NCBI GenBank assembly: GCA_017481595.1
Contig: JAFUOY010000039.1
Span: forward strand, 1-64,000
Reading direction: 5' to 3'
DNA length: 64,000 nt
Source: Clostridia bacterium
Lineage (GTDB): Bacteria > Bacillota > Clostridia > Oscillospirales > CAG-272
Both the position numbers and the translations under genes were made by a program. Position 1 is the first letter of the stretch. Each line of letters begins with the position of its first letter. The notes beneath the pieces are model-generated. The model was not told where the DNA came from and ran no database searches. It saw only the letters and a list, made by a program, of their open reading frames with translations. Below are positions 9,359 to 18,308 of the stretch, piece by piece.

Positions 9359-9389
9359 TTGCCGTAACAGCTATAAAGCTTTACGGCAA
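9359..9389. promoter_or_regulatory. inverted repeat in the leader of the surface operon
   Basis: Arms TTGCCGTAA (9359-9367) and TTACGGCAA (9381-9389) form a perfect 9-bp inverted repeat with a 13-nt centre, about 100-130 nt upstream of the solute-binding gene. It could be an operator or an mRNA hairpin. I found no convincing -35/-10 pair for this operon in the rest of 9261-9600. Confidence 0.4.
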
Positions 9390-9466
9390 CAAAACTATTT
9401 TATGGGTACTGCGTCATCTGTACATTATACAGATGTAAATTTTTACCTTTCTAAGAAAAATTATAG

Positions 9467-9484
9467 AAAAAAAAAAAAAAAAAA
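9467..9484. repeat. run of 18 A
   Basis: An uninterrupted A18 tract in the AT-rich divergent intergenic region between the surface operon (left) and the GH2 operon (right). Tracts of this length are slippage-prone and bend DNA. Confidence 0.9.
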
Positions 9485-9631
9485 TCAATACATTTGAGCT
9501 TTTTTCTACACCCACAAAAAATATTTTGTAACATTGCACAAAAAAGGCTTTTTTATTGACGGCAAAAACATTTTTTTTTGTACACATAGCGCATAATGAC
9601 TTAAAAGGCGTAAAACTTTTTTCTCCTGTTG

Positions 9632-9660
9632 TTGAATTTCAACTTTACTTATGCTATGAT
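9632..9660 (+). promoter_or_regulatory. promoter of the GH2-to-oxidoreductase operon
   Basis: TTGAAT (9632-9637), 17-nt spacer, TATGAT (9655-9660) with an extended -10 TGC before it. The same -35/-10 hexamers, spacing and TGC occur at 31715-31743 before the second catabolic operon. Confidence 0.8.
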
Positions 9661-9697
9661 TAAGATATGAAACAAACGGCAAAGCGCGGAGGACGTT

Positions 9698-12022
9698 ATG
9701 AAAAAAATTGACTTTTGTAAGGACTGGTTATTCAGCTTAAACGGTGAAAAGGGTGTAATGGTGGATCTGCCTCACGATTTTTCCATTGACAGAGAAAGAA
9801 GGGCTGATGCTCCCTCCTCGGGAAGCGGCGGCTTTTTCCTCGGCGGAGTGGGAAAATACGAAAAACGCTTTATGCCGAAGAAGAACAAAAAATACGCCCT
9901 TATGTGTGACGGCTCCTTTGGTATTACGGAGGTCTTTATTAACGAAAACCTCGTTTACATAAACAAATACGGCTACAACACATTTGTTGCCGATCTTACT
10001 GATTATCTTCGCTACGGAGAGGAAAATCTTATAACCGTAAAGGTAAATAACAAATGGCAGCCAAACGCCCGCTGGTACACGGGCTCGGGTCTTTACCGCG
10101 ACGTTTTCCTTTGTGAAAGTGACCGCACCTATCTTGACCCCTACGGTCCCTTCGTTTACACGGACAAAATCGTGGATAAAACGGCATATATGGGCGCTGA
10201 GATCCGCTTCTTTTCCGAAAAAATAGACGAGGGCGTGGTTGAATTTGACATTTTTGAGGACGGATGCCGTACTCCTTGCCACTCCTTTAAAAGATACGTT
10301 TACGCAGAAGCGGGAGAAAACGTATTCAGAACGAAATTCCAGCTTGACGAGCCGAAGATCTGGGATTTGGCTACGCCGAATATGTACTCTGTCAAGGCTA
10401 CCCTTGTTCTTAACGGAGTAAAGGACAGCGACTCTGCTCCATTTGGAGTAAGAAGCATTATTGCCGACTGTAAAAAGGGACTTTTATTAAACGGAAAAAG
10501 CATTAAGCTCCTTGGCGGCTGCATCCACCACGATAACGGACCTATCGGCACTTGCTCTTATGCGGAGTCCGAGTACAGACGAATTGCCAAGCTGAAGGAG
10601 GCGGGCTTTAACGCGGTGCGCCTTTCCCACAATCCACAGTCACAACAGCTTTACGATGCCTGTGACAGACTTGGTATGCTTGTAATTGACGAGCTTTTTG
10701 ATTATTGGACGGACGGCAAGCAAATTGACGATATGCATATGTTTTTCCACGACAATTATATTGAGTGGACCCATCAGATAATTCGCCGTAACAGATGCCA
10801 CCCATCAATAATTATGTGGAGCACGGGTAACGAGATACCGCAGAAAACAGGCAGGGGCTACGGCTACAGGTACGCCCTTTCTATTGCCGATACTGTACGA
10901 AAGGACGACCACTCCCGTCCCCTTACCCACGGCTTCTGCGGATTTTTCAACCACAAGGAGGACCTTGACAGAGAAAGAGCCGAGGTGGACTTCCCCTCTG
11001 ACGTTATGGACTTCTTTACCCAAAGAATTGCAATTATTGCCGACTCTGTGGACGTTCTTGGCTATAATTACCTTGAATACAGGCTTTCAAAGGACCTTAT
11101 AAGATTCCCCGACAAGCTATTTATAAACACGGAAACCTTCCCCTTAAGCGCATTTACCACCTACACTCAGTACAAGGACGAGCCGCGCATACTCGGTGAC
11201 TTTGTCTGGACGGCGTGGGACTACTTTGGGGAGACGGGTATCGGACACATAAATTTCCATTATCCCCGCTCCGACGATCTTTTGGCGGACAGATATCCCA
11301 ACCATATTGCAAACTGCGGGGATATTGATATTACAGGTCAAAGACGTGTGCAGTCCTATTACCGTGAGATTGCCCACGGCTTAAGAAATGACCCCTATAT
11401 TGCCTGCACCCATCCCTCACTTGATCGCCCCTATACTCCCTCCGCGTGGGGATTTTACGAATGTGAAAGCACCTGGTGCTTCCCGGGTTACGAGGGGCAA
11501 AGCGTAAAGGTATACGCCTTTGCCGACTGTGATGAAATTATCCTTTCCGTAAACGGCAAGGAGGTTGGCAGACAGAATCGCAACGAAACGGGCATTTACG
11601 CTTTTGATACAATTTATAAAAAGGGAGAAATTACGGCGCAGGCGGTAAACGGAGGCGTAATTACAGGCACTTACACCTTAAAAACAGAGAAAAAGCCCCA
11701 CCACGTGTCGCTTATCAAGGAAAGATCTTACCTTGCAGACACAACAAAAACGCCAAGAGAAAATATTGTTTACGTTGAAGTAAGCATCCGCGACGAAAAC
11801 GGAAGCATATGCACGCAAAACAGCTCTCTTGTTGAATACAGAGCAAAGGGAGCTGAAATAATCGGTATAGCAAGCGGCTATCTTTTGGAGGAGGAAATTT
11901 ACACATCAAAAAACCGCAAGCTGCACAAGGGAAAAACAGTTGTTGTGCTTAAAAAGACCGACCCTGTGGCTACCTTAAGCGCAAAAACAAAGGGATTTAA
12001 GCTCACTACCATAGATATTTAA
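9698..12022 (+). CDS. beta-galactosidase-type glycosidase, GH2
   Basis: A 774-residue cytoplasmic enzyme with GH2 layout: N-terminal jelly roll (DLPHDF near residue 25; GGVGKYEKRF), immunoglobulin-like domain, TIM barrel (GGCIHHDNGPIG; GFNAVRLSHNPQ) and C-terminal beta domains. The acid/base Glu is in STGNEIP (E379) and the nucleophile Glu in INTETFP (E479), 100 residues apart as expected. It hydrolyses beta-galactosides or related linkages; beta-glucuronidase or beta-mannosidase activity cannot be excluded. RBS GGAGG precedes the ATG. It is the first gene of a six-gene operon running to 17634, with gaps of 17-54 nt. Confidence 0.92.
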   Translation: MKKIDFCKDWLFSLNGEKGVMVDLPHDFSIDRERRADAPSSGSGGFFLGGVGKYEKRFMPKKNKKYALMCDGSFGITEVFINENLVYINKYGYNTFVADLTDYLRYGEENLITVKVNNKWQPNARWYTGSGLYRDVFLCESDRTYLDPYGPFVYTDKIVDKTAYMGAEIRFFSEKIDEGVVEFDIFEDGCRTPCHSFKRYVYAEAGENVFRTKFQLDEPKIWDLATPNMYSVKATLVLNGVKDSDSAPFGVRSIIADCKKGLLLNGKSIKLLGGCIHHDNGPIGTCSYAESEYRRIAKLKEAGFNAVRLSHNPQSQQLYDACDRLGMLVIDELFDYWTDGKQIDDMHMFFHDNYIEWTHQIIRRNRCHPSIIMWSTGNEIPQKTGRGYGYRYALSIADTVRKDDHSRPLTHGFCGFFNHKEDLDRERAEVDFPSDVMDFFTQRIAIIADSVDVLGYNYLEYRLSKDLIRFPDKLFINTETFPLSAFTTYTQYKDEPRILGDFVWTAWDYFGETGIGHINFHYPRSDDLLADRYPNHIANCGDIDITGQRRVQSYYREIAHGLRNDPYIACTHPSLDRPYTPSAWGFYECESTWCFPGYEGQSVKVYAFADCDEIILSVNGKEVGRQNRNETGIYAFDTIYKKGEITAQAVNGGVITGTYTLKTEKKPHHVSLIKERSYLADTTKTPRENIVYVEVSIRDENGSICTQNSSLVEYRAKGAEIIGIASGYLLEEEIYTSKNRKLHKGKTVVVLKKTDPVATLSAKTKGFKLTTIDI

Positions 12023-12047
12023 ACACCTCTTTCATACAGGAGATACT

Positions 12048-14060
12048 ATGAAGAAAAGAAAAGAAAGCTTTTGGGGCTTGCATTTTGACTTTCACGCCCG
12101 CCCCGATGATAAACACATTGGACGCGACCTTACCGAGGATGACGTAAGGGAAATATGCCGTCTTTTAAAGCCCGATTTTATACAGATAGACTGTAAGGGT
12201 CACTCCGGGTGGACCTCCTACCCCTCCAAGCTTGGTAATGCTGTGCCCGATATGGAAAAGGATACCCTTTCCCTCTGGCGCAAGGTAACAATGGAGGAGG
12301 ACGTTGCTCTCTATATGCACTACTCGGGAGTTTACGAAAGAAAATACTGTGCCGAGCATCCCGAGGAAAGAACTTTGATGTGGAACGGAAAACACCACGC
12401 GGAATCCATAAGGCTGAACGGAGCTTACGTTGATGAATTGCTGATCCCTCAGCTCAAGGAGCTTGCAGGGGACTACCGGGTAAACGGAGTATGGATAGAC
12501 GGTGATTGTTGGATGGGCGTTGCGGATTATTCCGAAAAGACCTTATCCGATTTTGAAAATGAAACGGGCATAGACCTCGGTGGCAAGGTGCCTGCCACTC
12601 CAAAGGATGACTACTACTTTGAATATATGGAATACAACAGGGAGCTTTTCAGACGATACGTGCGTAAATACGTTGACTCTGTGCATAAGGACTACCCCGA
12701 CTTTGAGATATGCTCCAACTGGGCATTCAGCGACCATATGCCCGAGGAGGTGTCTGCAAACGTAGATTTTCTGTCGGGAGATCTTAACCCTATTAACTCA
12801 TTTAATTCCGCAAGATACGCCTCCCGCGCGTTGGCTCAACAGGAGGGACAGGTGTGGGATCTTATGTCCTGGAATTTCAGAAACGCGGTTGGCGGACGTA
12901 GCAATTACGTAGCAAAGCACGTAAACCAGATGAAGCAGGAGGCTGCCGCCGTAATTTCCGTAGGAGGCGCGTTTCAGAATTACGTTCCACAAAAAAGGGA
13001 CGGCACGCCAAAAATGTGGGAGCTACGAAACCTTAAGGAGCTTGCCGACTTCGTCCTTGAAAGAAAGGAATATTGCCACAGAGCGACTCAGGTGCATCAG
13101 GCTGCGCTTTTACTATCCACCTTTGACAGACACCACGAGTCGGAGCATTTGTTCTCCCGTACGGGATATGAAAAGGTTATGGGACTTTCTTCCCTCCTTT
13201 GCGACATAGGACAGTCCCTTGAGATAGTATGTGAGCATACCCTTAAAAAGCATATAAATGAGTATAAAATGATAGTCGTGCCCGAGCTTTATTTCGGGCT
13301 TGAGGATGAAATTGTAAAACTGCTACTCGACTATGCAAAAAACGGAGGAAGTCTTGTGATTTCCGGCAAAAAGTCCTGCCACGTGTTTGAAAAGGCAGGC
13401 GCGCCATTTACCGTAACGGATGTGGAGGAGTACAACTATGATATCCCATCGAATCAAGAGGACGGACATAACAACAAAAAAACCGACCTGTATAAGCCCT
13501 ACTCCTTTACTATGGATAAAAGTAACTACGGCGCTATCTTCTCTCCTTGCGTAGTTGACGGAGAAAACGCTGAAACGTATGCATATTTTTCAGACAAGGT
13601 TATTGCAGACCACCATAAATTATCGGTAACTCTTCCCTTTGGTAAGGGAAAAATAACCGCCATCGGCTTTGACATTGGCTCTCAGTATCAAAACGGCACA
13701 CAATATCTGCACAGAGCTCTTATGAAAAATATTGTAAGCAGCCTTTACGAGCCTATCGTTTGCATTGATAACTGCACAGGCAGGCTTGAAATAAGCGTAA
13801 CCGAGAAAAACGGCAAGACAATGATACAACTTATAAACGGAGGCGGCACTCATACGGATCCAACCTCCGCAACGGATGATTACATTCCTCCCGTTTTAGA
13901 TATCATGCTTACAATTTCCCTACCTTGTGTGGATAAAATGATACTTCAGCCCGAGGGTAAGGAGCTTGATATTATCCGTCACGAAAACGGAAAATTGTCC
14001 GTTTCCATTCCACGCGTTGATATACACAGTATTATTGAAGTGACTAATCAACTTATTTAA
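12048..14060 (+). CDS. TIM-barrel glycoside hydrolase, GH29/GH42-like
   Basis: A 670-residue cytoplasmic protein. Residues about 1-340 read as a TIM barrel starting WGLHFDFHARPDD. The strand-end motif NGVWIDGDCWMG has Asp at 151 and 153, in the place where GH29 enzymes carry the nucleophile Asp (W-x-D-G). Residues about 375-560 look like the glutamine-amidotransferase-like beta/alpha domain found in GH42-type enzymes (YKMIVVPELYFG ... NGGSLVISGKKS). A small beta domain ends the protein. The fold and operon setting support a fucosidase- or galactosidase-like role, but I cannot assign a known family with confidence. RBS AGGAG is 6 nt before the ATG; 25-nt gap from the GH2 gene. Confidence 0.6.
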   Translation: MKKRKESFWGLHFDFHARPDDKHIGRDLTEDDVREICRLLKPDFIQIDCKGHSGWTSYPSKLGNAVPDMEKDTLSLWRKVTMEEDVALYMHYSGVYERKYCAEHPEERTLMWNGKHHAESIRLNGAYVDELLIPQLKELAGDYRVNGVWIDGDCWMGVADYSEKTLSDFENETGIDLGGKVPATPKDDYYFEYMEYNRELFRRYVRKYVDSVHKDYPDFEICSNWAFSDHMPEEVSANVDFLSGDLNPINSFNSARYASRALAQQEGQVWDLMSWNFRNAVGGRSNYVAKHVNQMKQEAAAVISVGGAFQNYVPQKRDGTPKMWELRNLKELADFVLERKEYCHRATQVHQAALLLSTFDRHHESEHLFSRTGYEKVMGLSSLLCDIGQSLEIVCEHTLKKHINEYKMIVVPELYFGLEDEIVKLLLDYAKNGGSLVISGKKSCHVFEKAGAPFTVTDVEEYNYDIPSNQEDGHNNKKTDLYKPYSFTMDKSNYGAIFSPCVVDGENAETYAYFSDKVIADHHKLSVTLPFGKGKITAIGFDIGSQYQNGTQYLHRALMKNIVSSLYEPIVCIDNCTGRLEISVTEKNGKTMIQLINGGGTHTDPTSATDDYIPPVLDIMLTISLPCVDKMILQPEGKELDIIRHENGKLSVSIPRVDIHSIIEVTNQLI

Positions 14061-14088
14061 ATTTATACTTGAATTCAGGAGAACTGTT

Positions 14089-14916
14089 ATGAAGTTAAGT
14101 GTTTGGTCCAGCTATTATATTGGCTTATCCCCTGAGGATACAATGCGCAATCTGAAATCTCACGGCTTTGACTACTGCGAGATCTCACTTGAGCATTCCA
14201 TCGATATTATGAATCGAGGCAATATCAAGGAGGAGGGCGCAAAATTCAGAAAATTTACAGACGAGATCGGTATGGAGATTTCCCAAGGTCATCTTTCATA
14301 TGAGGCGAAGCTTTGCTCACCCGATGGAATGGATTTTTTAAAGAAGCAAATAGATCTTTTCCTCGCTATGGGAGTAAAAAATGCGGTCTTACATTGTGAC
14401 GGTCTTAAGTGGAAAAAGGACGAAAGCCTTACAGATACGGACAAGATCAAGGAAAATACAAGGGCAATAGGCGAAATTTTAGACTACGTTAAGGGTACGG
14501 ATCTTGTTATCTGCCTTGAAAACCTTATAAGTGATAATTTTGCCAACCATATAGATGGACTTATGTATTTTATTGAAAATTTCAAAAGCAAAAATCTTGG
14601 TATCTGTCTTGACACGGGGCATCTTAACCTCAGGGACAAGGATCAGCTCCGCTTTTTACAAAAAGGCGGAAAGCACATAAAAGCTCTCCATTTGGCGGAC
14701 AATGACGGACGAAGCGGTGATCAGCATATTATGCCCTACGGTTGCGGCAACGTGGATTTTGTTTCCATAATTAAAGAAGCGAAAAAGCTTGGCTACGACG
14801 GACTTTACAACCTTGAGATCCCCGGTGAAAGATATGCGCCACAAGAGATTCTTGGATATAAGCTTGATTATATTAAAAAGATGTTCGATTATCTTGATAA
14901 GATAACGGAAATCTGA
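14089..14916 (+). CDS. sugar phosphate isomerase/epimerase (xylose isomerase-like TIM barrel)
   Basis: A 275-residue protein of the AP-endonuclease-2/xylose-isomerase-like superfamily. Metal-ligand motifs are in the usual order: VICLENL (Glu), GICLDTGHLN (Asp, His), ALHLADNDG (His, Asp), DQHIMPYGCGNVDF (His) and YNLEIPGE (Glu). It should interconvert or epimerise a sugar or its oxidised derivative produced by the neighbouring hydrolases. RBS AGGAG; it lies 28 nt after the previous gene in the same operon. Confidence 0.85.
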   Translation: MKLSVWSSYYIGLSPEDTMRNLKSHGFDYCEISLEHSIDIMNRGNIKEEGAKFRKFTDEIGMEISQGHLSYEAKLCSPDGMDFLKKQIDLFLAMGVKNAVLHCDGLKWKKDESLTDTDKIKENTRAIGEILDYVKGTDLVICLENLISDNFANHIDGLMYFIENFKSKNLGICLDTGHLNLRDKDQLRFLQKGGKHIKALHLADNDGRSGDQHIMPYGCGNVDFVSIIKEAKKLGYDGLYNLEIPGERYAPQEILGYKLDYIKKMFDYLDKITEI

Positions 14917-14970
14917 TATAAGCAACGTACAAAACTTATCACAAAAAAATCATATATTGGAGAAGGAATA

Positions 14971-15273
14971 ATGAACGAATTTACAATTTTGGTTATATAC
15001 AAATCAAAGGGCGAGGGTATGCGTGAGACTTTTGTTAAGGAGCTTACCGAATCGGGTGTGCTTAGCGCCATAAGAAGCGAGGACGGATGTATGGCGTACG
15101 ATTACTATTACTCCCATGATGATAAAAACGCTTTAGTCCTTTATGAAAAATGGGCAAGCGCAGACCATCAGAGGGTACATATGACTCAGCCCCATATGAA
15201 AACCGCAATGGAAATAAAGAGCAAATATATTGATAGCGCTCAGCTTAAGAAAATCGAAATAAGTAATTTATAA
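14971..15273 (+). CDS. antibiotic biosynthesis monooxygenase (ABM) domain protein
   Basis: A 100-residue single-domain protein with the ABM ferredoxin-like pattern: FTILVIYKSKGEG at the first strand, EDGCMAYDYYYSHDDKNALVLYEKWAS in the middle and H-x-x-x-PHMKTAMEI towards the end. Relatives (YgiN/LsrG-like) are quinol monooxygenases or isomerases. In sugar operons the true substrate is usually unknown. It sits inside the GH2 operon with RBS TTGGAG, between the isomerase and the fucosidase. Confidence 0.8.
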   Translation: MNEFTILVIYKSKGEGMRETFVKELTESGVLSAIRSEDGCMAYDYYYSHDDKNALVLYEKWASADHQRVHMTQPHMKTAMEIKSKYIDSAQLKKIEISNL

Positions 15274-15301
15274 AAAGTAAAATATTGAGAGGTACAAAAA
15301 T

Positions 15302-16531
15302 ATGATTATTGAAAAACGTATTAAAAGCTTTGAAAACTTAGGCTTTGGAATGTTCGTGCATTTCGGTCTTTACAGCGTACACGGAAAGGGCGAATGGGCG
15401 TATAATAGAAACATCACACCGAAGGATTATGAAAAGCTCTTTAATTCCTTCTGCCCCGATGCGGATTGGGCAAAAAATCTCGTTTCCGCGGCTAAGGAGG
15501 CGGGATGCAAGTACATAACCATCACAACAAGACATCACGACGGCTTCTCTCTTTACGATACCTGCGGCTTGAACGAATACGACGCTCCCCACTCTGCGGC
15601 GGGCCGCGACCTCATTCGCGAGTTCGTTGACGAGTGTAATACACAGGGCATAATTCCCTTCTTCTACCACACCCTTCTTGATTGGCACGAAAAGAGCTAC
15701 AAGGAAAACTTCCCCGAGTATCTTAAATACCTTCGCGCAAGTGTGGAGATCCTTTGTAAGAACTACGGTAAGATAGGCGGACTCTGGTTTGACGGAATGT
15801 GGGACAAAAAGGAGGAAAACTGGGAGGAGGACGCGCTTTACTCCCTTATCAGAAAATATCAGCCCGACGCAATGATTATAAACAACACAGGTCTTTCCGC
15901 CCGCGGTGAGCTTGGACATATTGAGCTTGACTCCGTAACCTTTGAGCGCGGAAGACCGAAGCCCATCAATTTGGAGGATTCTCCCAAGTATATCGCAAGT
16001 GAAATGTGCCAGATCTTCGGCAATTATTGGGGATATGCAAAGAGGGACTTTTACTTCAAGTCCTTAATAGAGATAATTGAGGATTTCTGCATTTGCAGAC
16101 GCTACGGCGCAAACTATCTTCTCAATATCGGCCCTATGGGTAACGGTCAGCTTCGTCCTCTTGATAAGGCGATGCTCTTAGCCCTTGGTGAGTGGGTTGA
16201 CATCTACTCCGAGGCACTTTATCTTCCCCGCCCCGCAAAAATTGAGATTGAAAATAAAGAAAACAACTTCCTTCTTAAGGGGGATAACTGCTACTACCTC
16301 TTTGCCTACGATCTTGGAGTGTCGGGAAATATCAACGTTGAGCTTTCAAAGGGAGATCCCAACCACAACAACGAATTTACCCTTGACAAAAAGATTAAAT
16401 CCGTTAAGTGGATCGATAACGGCGAGGACGTGTTCTTTACCCAGGACGGCGATAAGGTAACGGTAGTAACCACTCCCCAGCTCTACGGTGAGCATCTTGT
16501 AGTAAAAATTGCAAAAATAGAGATCGAATAA
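15302..16531 (+). CDS. alpha-L-fucosidase, GH29
   Basis: A 409-residue cytoplasmic protein with GH29 hallmarks: GMFVHFGLYSVHGKGEW near the start, TTRHHDGFSLYD, and GGLWFDGMWD in which D164 is the predicted nucleophile. The later motif GANYLLNIGPMGNGQL is also typical. It cleaves terminal alpha-L-fucose. The C-terminal about 80 residues form a beta domain. No signal peptide. RBS GAGAGG precedes the ATG at 15302; fifth gene of the operon. Confidence 0.92.
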   Translation: MIIEKRIKSFENLGFGMFVHFGLYSVHGKGEWAYNRNITPKDYEKLFNSFCPDADWAKNLVSAAKEAGCKYITITTRHHDGFSLYDTCGLNEYDAPHSAAGRDLIREFVDECNTQGIIPFFYHTLLDWHEKSYKENFPEYLKYLRASVEILCKNYGKIGGLWFDGMWDKKEENWEEDALYSLIRKYQPDAMIINNTGLSARGELGHIELDSVTFERGRPKPINLEDSPKYIASEMCQIFGNYWGYAKRDFYFKSLIEIIEDFCICRRYGANYLLNIGPMGNGQLRPLDKAMLLALGEWVDIYSEALYLPRPAKIEIENKENNFLLKGDNCYYLFAYDLGVSGNINVELSKGDPNHNNEFTLDKKIKSVKWIDNGEDVFFTQDGDKVTVVTTPQLYGEHLVVKIAKIEIE

Positions 16532-16548
16532 TAAAAATCGAGGACCTT

Positions 16549-17634
16549 ATGGAAAATAAAGTAATAAAGTTAGGCGTTGTAGGTCTTAAAAGAGGAGCTT
16601 ACGTTGCCTGGACGGTAATAGGGGACGACAACGTAGTTATCCGCGCAATAGCGGACAGCGACCCTGCCGTGCTTAAGGCGTGCTACGAGGATTACGGAAA
16701 GAACGGAGTGAAGGATCTTCTATGCTTTGACTCAATTGAGGAGCTTTTAAAAAGCGATATTGACGCGGTCTATATTGCAACGGACAAGCCGCTTCATACA
16801 AAGCATACCTTAATGGCGCTTGAAGCGGGAAAGCACGTTTTAAGCGAGATTCCCGTAATTGAAACTATTGAAGAAGCAAAAATACTTCGCGATGGGGTAA
16901 GATCCCACCCCGAGCTTAAGTATATGGCAGGAGAAAACTGCTTTTATTGGGCGTTTATCGAGGCGTGGAAAAAGATGCGCGAGGACGGAAAATTCGGTGA
17001 TATCCTCTACGCGGAGTCCGAGTATCTCCACGCGCCACACCCCGACGAGATAAAGCCCTACGAGCCCGAAAATCATTGGCGAAGATACAATAACGCAATC
17101 ACCTATCTAACCCACAATTTAGGACCCCTTCTCTACATAATGGACGATTATCCTGTCAGCGTTTCCTGTATGGCTCCCGATGCCGCAAGGTATAATCAGT
17201 ATAGCAAGGGGGACGAAAACGGAATAGCAATATTCAAAACCGCAAAGGGCGCGGTCATCCGCATTTTTATCGGCTTTGGTATGTACGTTGGCTACGATCA
17301 TAACTTTGCCCTTTACGGAACGAGAGGCTCCATTCTCACGGACAAAACCAAGCCCCTTGAGGAAGCAACCTCCTTTGCCAAGCTTTACGACGTGCCCGAC
17401 ACCTTTGAAAAGTATTTTGAGATCCCCGTTAAGCTGTCAGAAAGCGGTGACGTTTACGGACATGGCGGCGTGGACGGTCGAATGCTGCGCGATTTTATCA
17501 AATGCATAATCGACGACACAGACCCGCCCATTGACGTTGATATGGGAATCAGAATTTCCCTCCCCGGCATAATCGCTGCAGAATCCGCCAAGCGCGGCGG
17601 CGAGCTGATGGAGATTCCGACGGAAATCAAATAA
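16549..17634 (+). CDS. Gfo/Idh/MocA-family oxidoreductase
   Basis: A 361-residue NAD(P)-dependent sugar oxidoreductase. The N-terminal Rossmann fold starts KLGVVGLKRGAYVA. The usual EKP motif is replaced by SEIP in AGKHVLSEIPV, a variant that changes the lysine position, so the catalytic chemistry may differ from standard family members. The alpha/beta C-terminal domain carries the GxxGxxxLTHNL-like stretch. Likely acts on a sugar acid or inositol-like product. Last gene of the operon, 17 nt after the fucosidase. Confidence 0.88.
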   Translation: MENKVIKLGVVGLKRGAYVAWTVIGDDNVVIRAIADSDPAVLKACYEDYGKNGVKDLLCFDSIEELLKSDIDAVYIATDKPLHTKHTLMALEAGKHVLSEIPVIETIEEAKILRDGVRSHPELKYMAGENCFYWAFIEAWKKMREDGKFGDILYAESEYLHAPHPDEIKPYEPENHWRRYNNAITYLTHNLGPLLYIMDDYPVSVSCMAPDAARYNQYSKGDENGIAIFKTAKGAVIRIFIGFGMYVGYDHNFALYGTRGSILTDKTKPLEEATSFAKLYDVPDTFEKYFEIPVKLSESGDVYGHGGVDGRMLRDFIKCIIDDTDPPIDVDMGIRISLPGIIAAESAKRGGELMEIPTEIK

Positions 17635-17653
17635 TTATTTATAAAAATAAGGC

Positions 17654-17695
17654 AAATCATAATCACCGTAAGCAGCGGTGATTATGATTTTTCTT
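17654..17695 (+). terminator. terminator of the GH2 operon
   Basis: A 15-bp perfect inverted repeat (17654-17668 with 17676-17690), 7-nt loop, followed by TTTTTCTTTT. Confidence 0.92.
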
Positions 17696-17765
17696 TTGGC
17701 AAAAACACCAACTGACCTAAAGAAAAAATATTTTAAAAAATTTTAAAAAATTTATCGAAAACCTA

Positions 17766-17794
17766 TTGCAAAATGAAAAAACATATGCTATAAT
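17766..17794 (+). promoter_or_regulatory. promoter of tRNA-Glu
   Basis: TTGCAA (17766-17771), 17-nt spacer, TATAAT (17789-17794) with extended -10 TGC, 18 nt before the tRNA. Confidence 0.85.
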
Positions 17795-17812
17795 TTATGA
17801 GCATTAAGAAAT

Positions 17813-17887
17813 GGCCCGTTGGTCAAGCGGCTAAGACGTAGCCCTCTCAAGGCTGAATCATGGGTTCGATTCCCGTACGGGTCACCA
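17813..17887 (+). tRNA. tRNA-Glu (anticodon CTC)
   Basis: Folds as a full cloverleaf: acceptor 17813-17819 with 17877-17883; D arm around AAGCGGCTAA; anticodon stem 17839-17843/17851-17855 with loop CTCTCAA, giving anticodon CTC; T loop TTCGATT; encoded CCA at 17885-17887. It reads GAG codons. Its own promoter and terminator make it a single-gene unit. Confidence 0.95.
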
Positions 17888-17896
17888 TCAAAGTGA

Positions 17897-17925
17897 AAAG
17901 GACACTCAATCGAGTGTCCTTTTTG
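17897..17925 (+). terminator. terminator of tRNA-Glu
   Basis: An 11-bp perfect hairpin (17897-17907 with 17912-17922, loop AATC) followed by a T run. Confidence 0.92.
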
Positions 17926-17928
17926 TTT

Positions 17929-18255
17929 TGCTGACGGTCCATACGGACCGAATCGACCCATCCTCTCGCTTGCGAGAGTTGGGTTCGCATTTTCGACCAA
18001 GACCGTTGTCAGCTTGCTAGCATAAGGTCGGGCGAAAATAGTTCACGCAGTGAACCTTCCCGCTTGCTCTCCATTAGGAGAGTACGGGTCATATAGTATT
18101 GAGTTGGGTTCGTGGTTCATGGCTCGCCGTTCCGCATCGGAACATTAAAGGCGAGACATCTTCCCGTACGTGGTCACCTTAAGACGCGTGCGTCTTACTT
18201 TGCACGAATGGGGTTCGCAACAAATGTTCACGCAGTGAACCTTCCTGAAATGCGC
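17929..18255. repeat. array of short hairpins downstream of tRNA-Glu
   Basis: No gene is visible here. The stretch holds seven perfect palindromes with 6-bp arms and 3-4-nt loops at 17935-17950, 17963-17978, 18041-18055, 18067-18082, 18129-18143, 18181-18196 and 18226-18240. The 15-mer GTTCACGCAGTGAAC plus the CCTTCC after it occurs twice (18041 and 18226). The tRNA T-arm word GGGTTCG recurs at 17981, 18106 and 18211 after its use in the tRNA at 17862. It looks like a mosaic of small mobile palindromic units with tRNA-like pieces. Confidence 0.75.
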
Positions 18256-18259
18256 ATAT

Positions 18260-18293
18260 AAAAAAAGGAGACACGAGATAGCCCTATGTCTCC
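18260..18293 (-). terminator. terminator of the signal-peptidase-II-like gene
   Basis: On the minus strand GGAGACA...TGTCTCC with a 13-nt loop is followed by a run of seven T, just downstream of the stop codon at 18309. Confidence 0.8.
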
Positions 18294-18308
18294 ATTTATT
18301 ATTTTAGT

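Noticed and set aside
9261..9631. Clear promoter for the solute-binding/dockerin operon
   Set aside because: Several TATAAT-like words exist but none has a -35 at proper distance, so none is annotated.
17929..18255. Hairpin cluster as a CRISPR array or additional tRNA genes
   Set aside because: Repeats differ in sequence and spacing, no cas genes are near, and no complete cloverleaf forms beyond tRNA-Glu.
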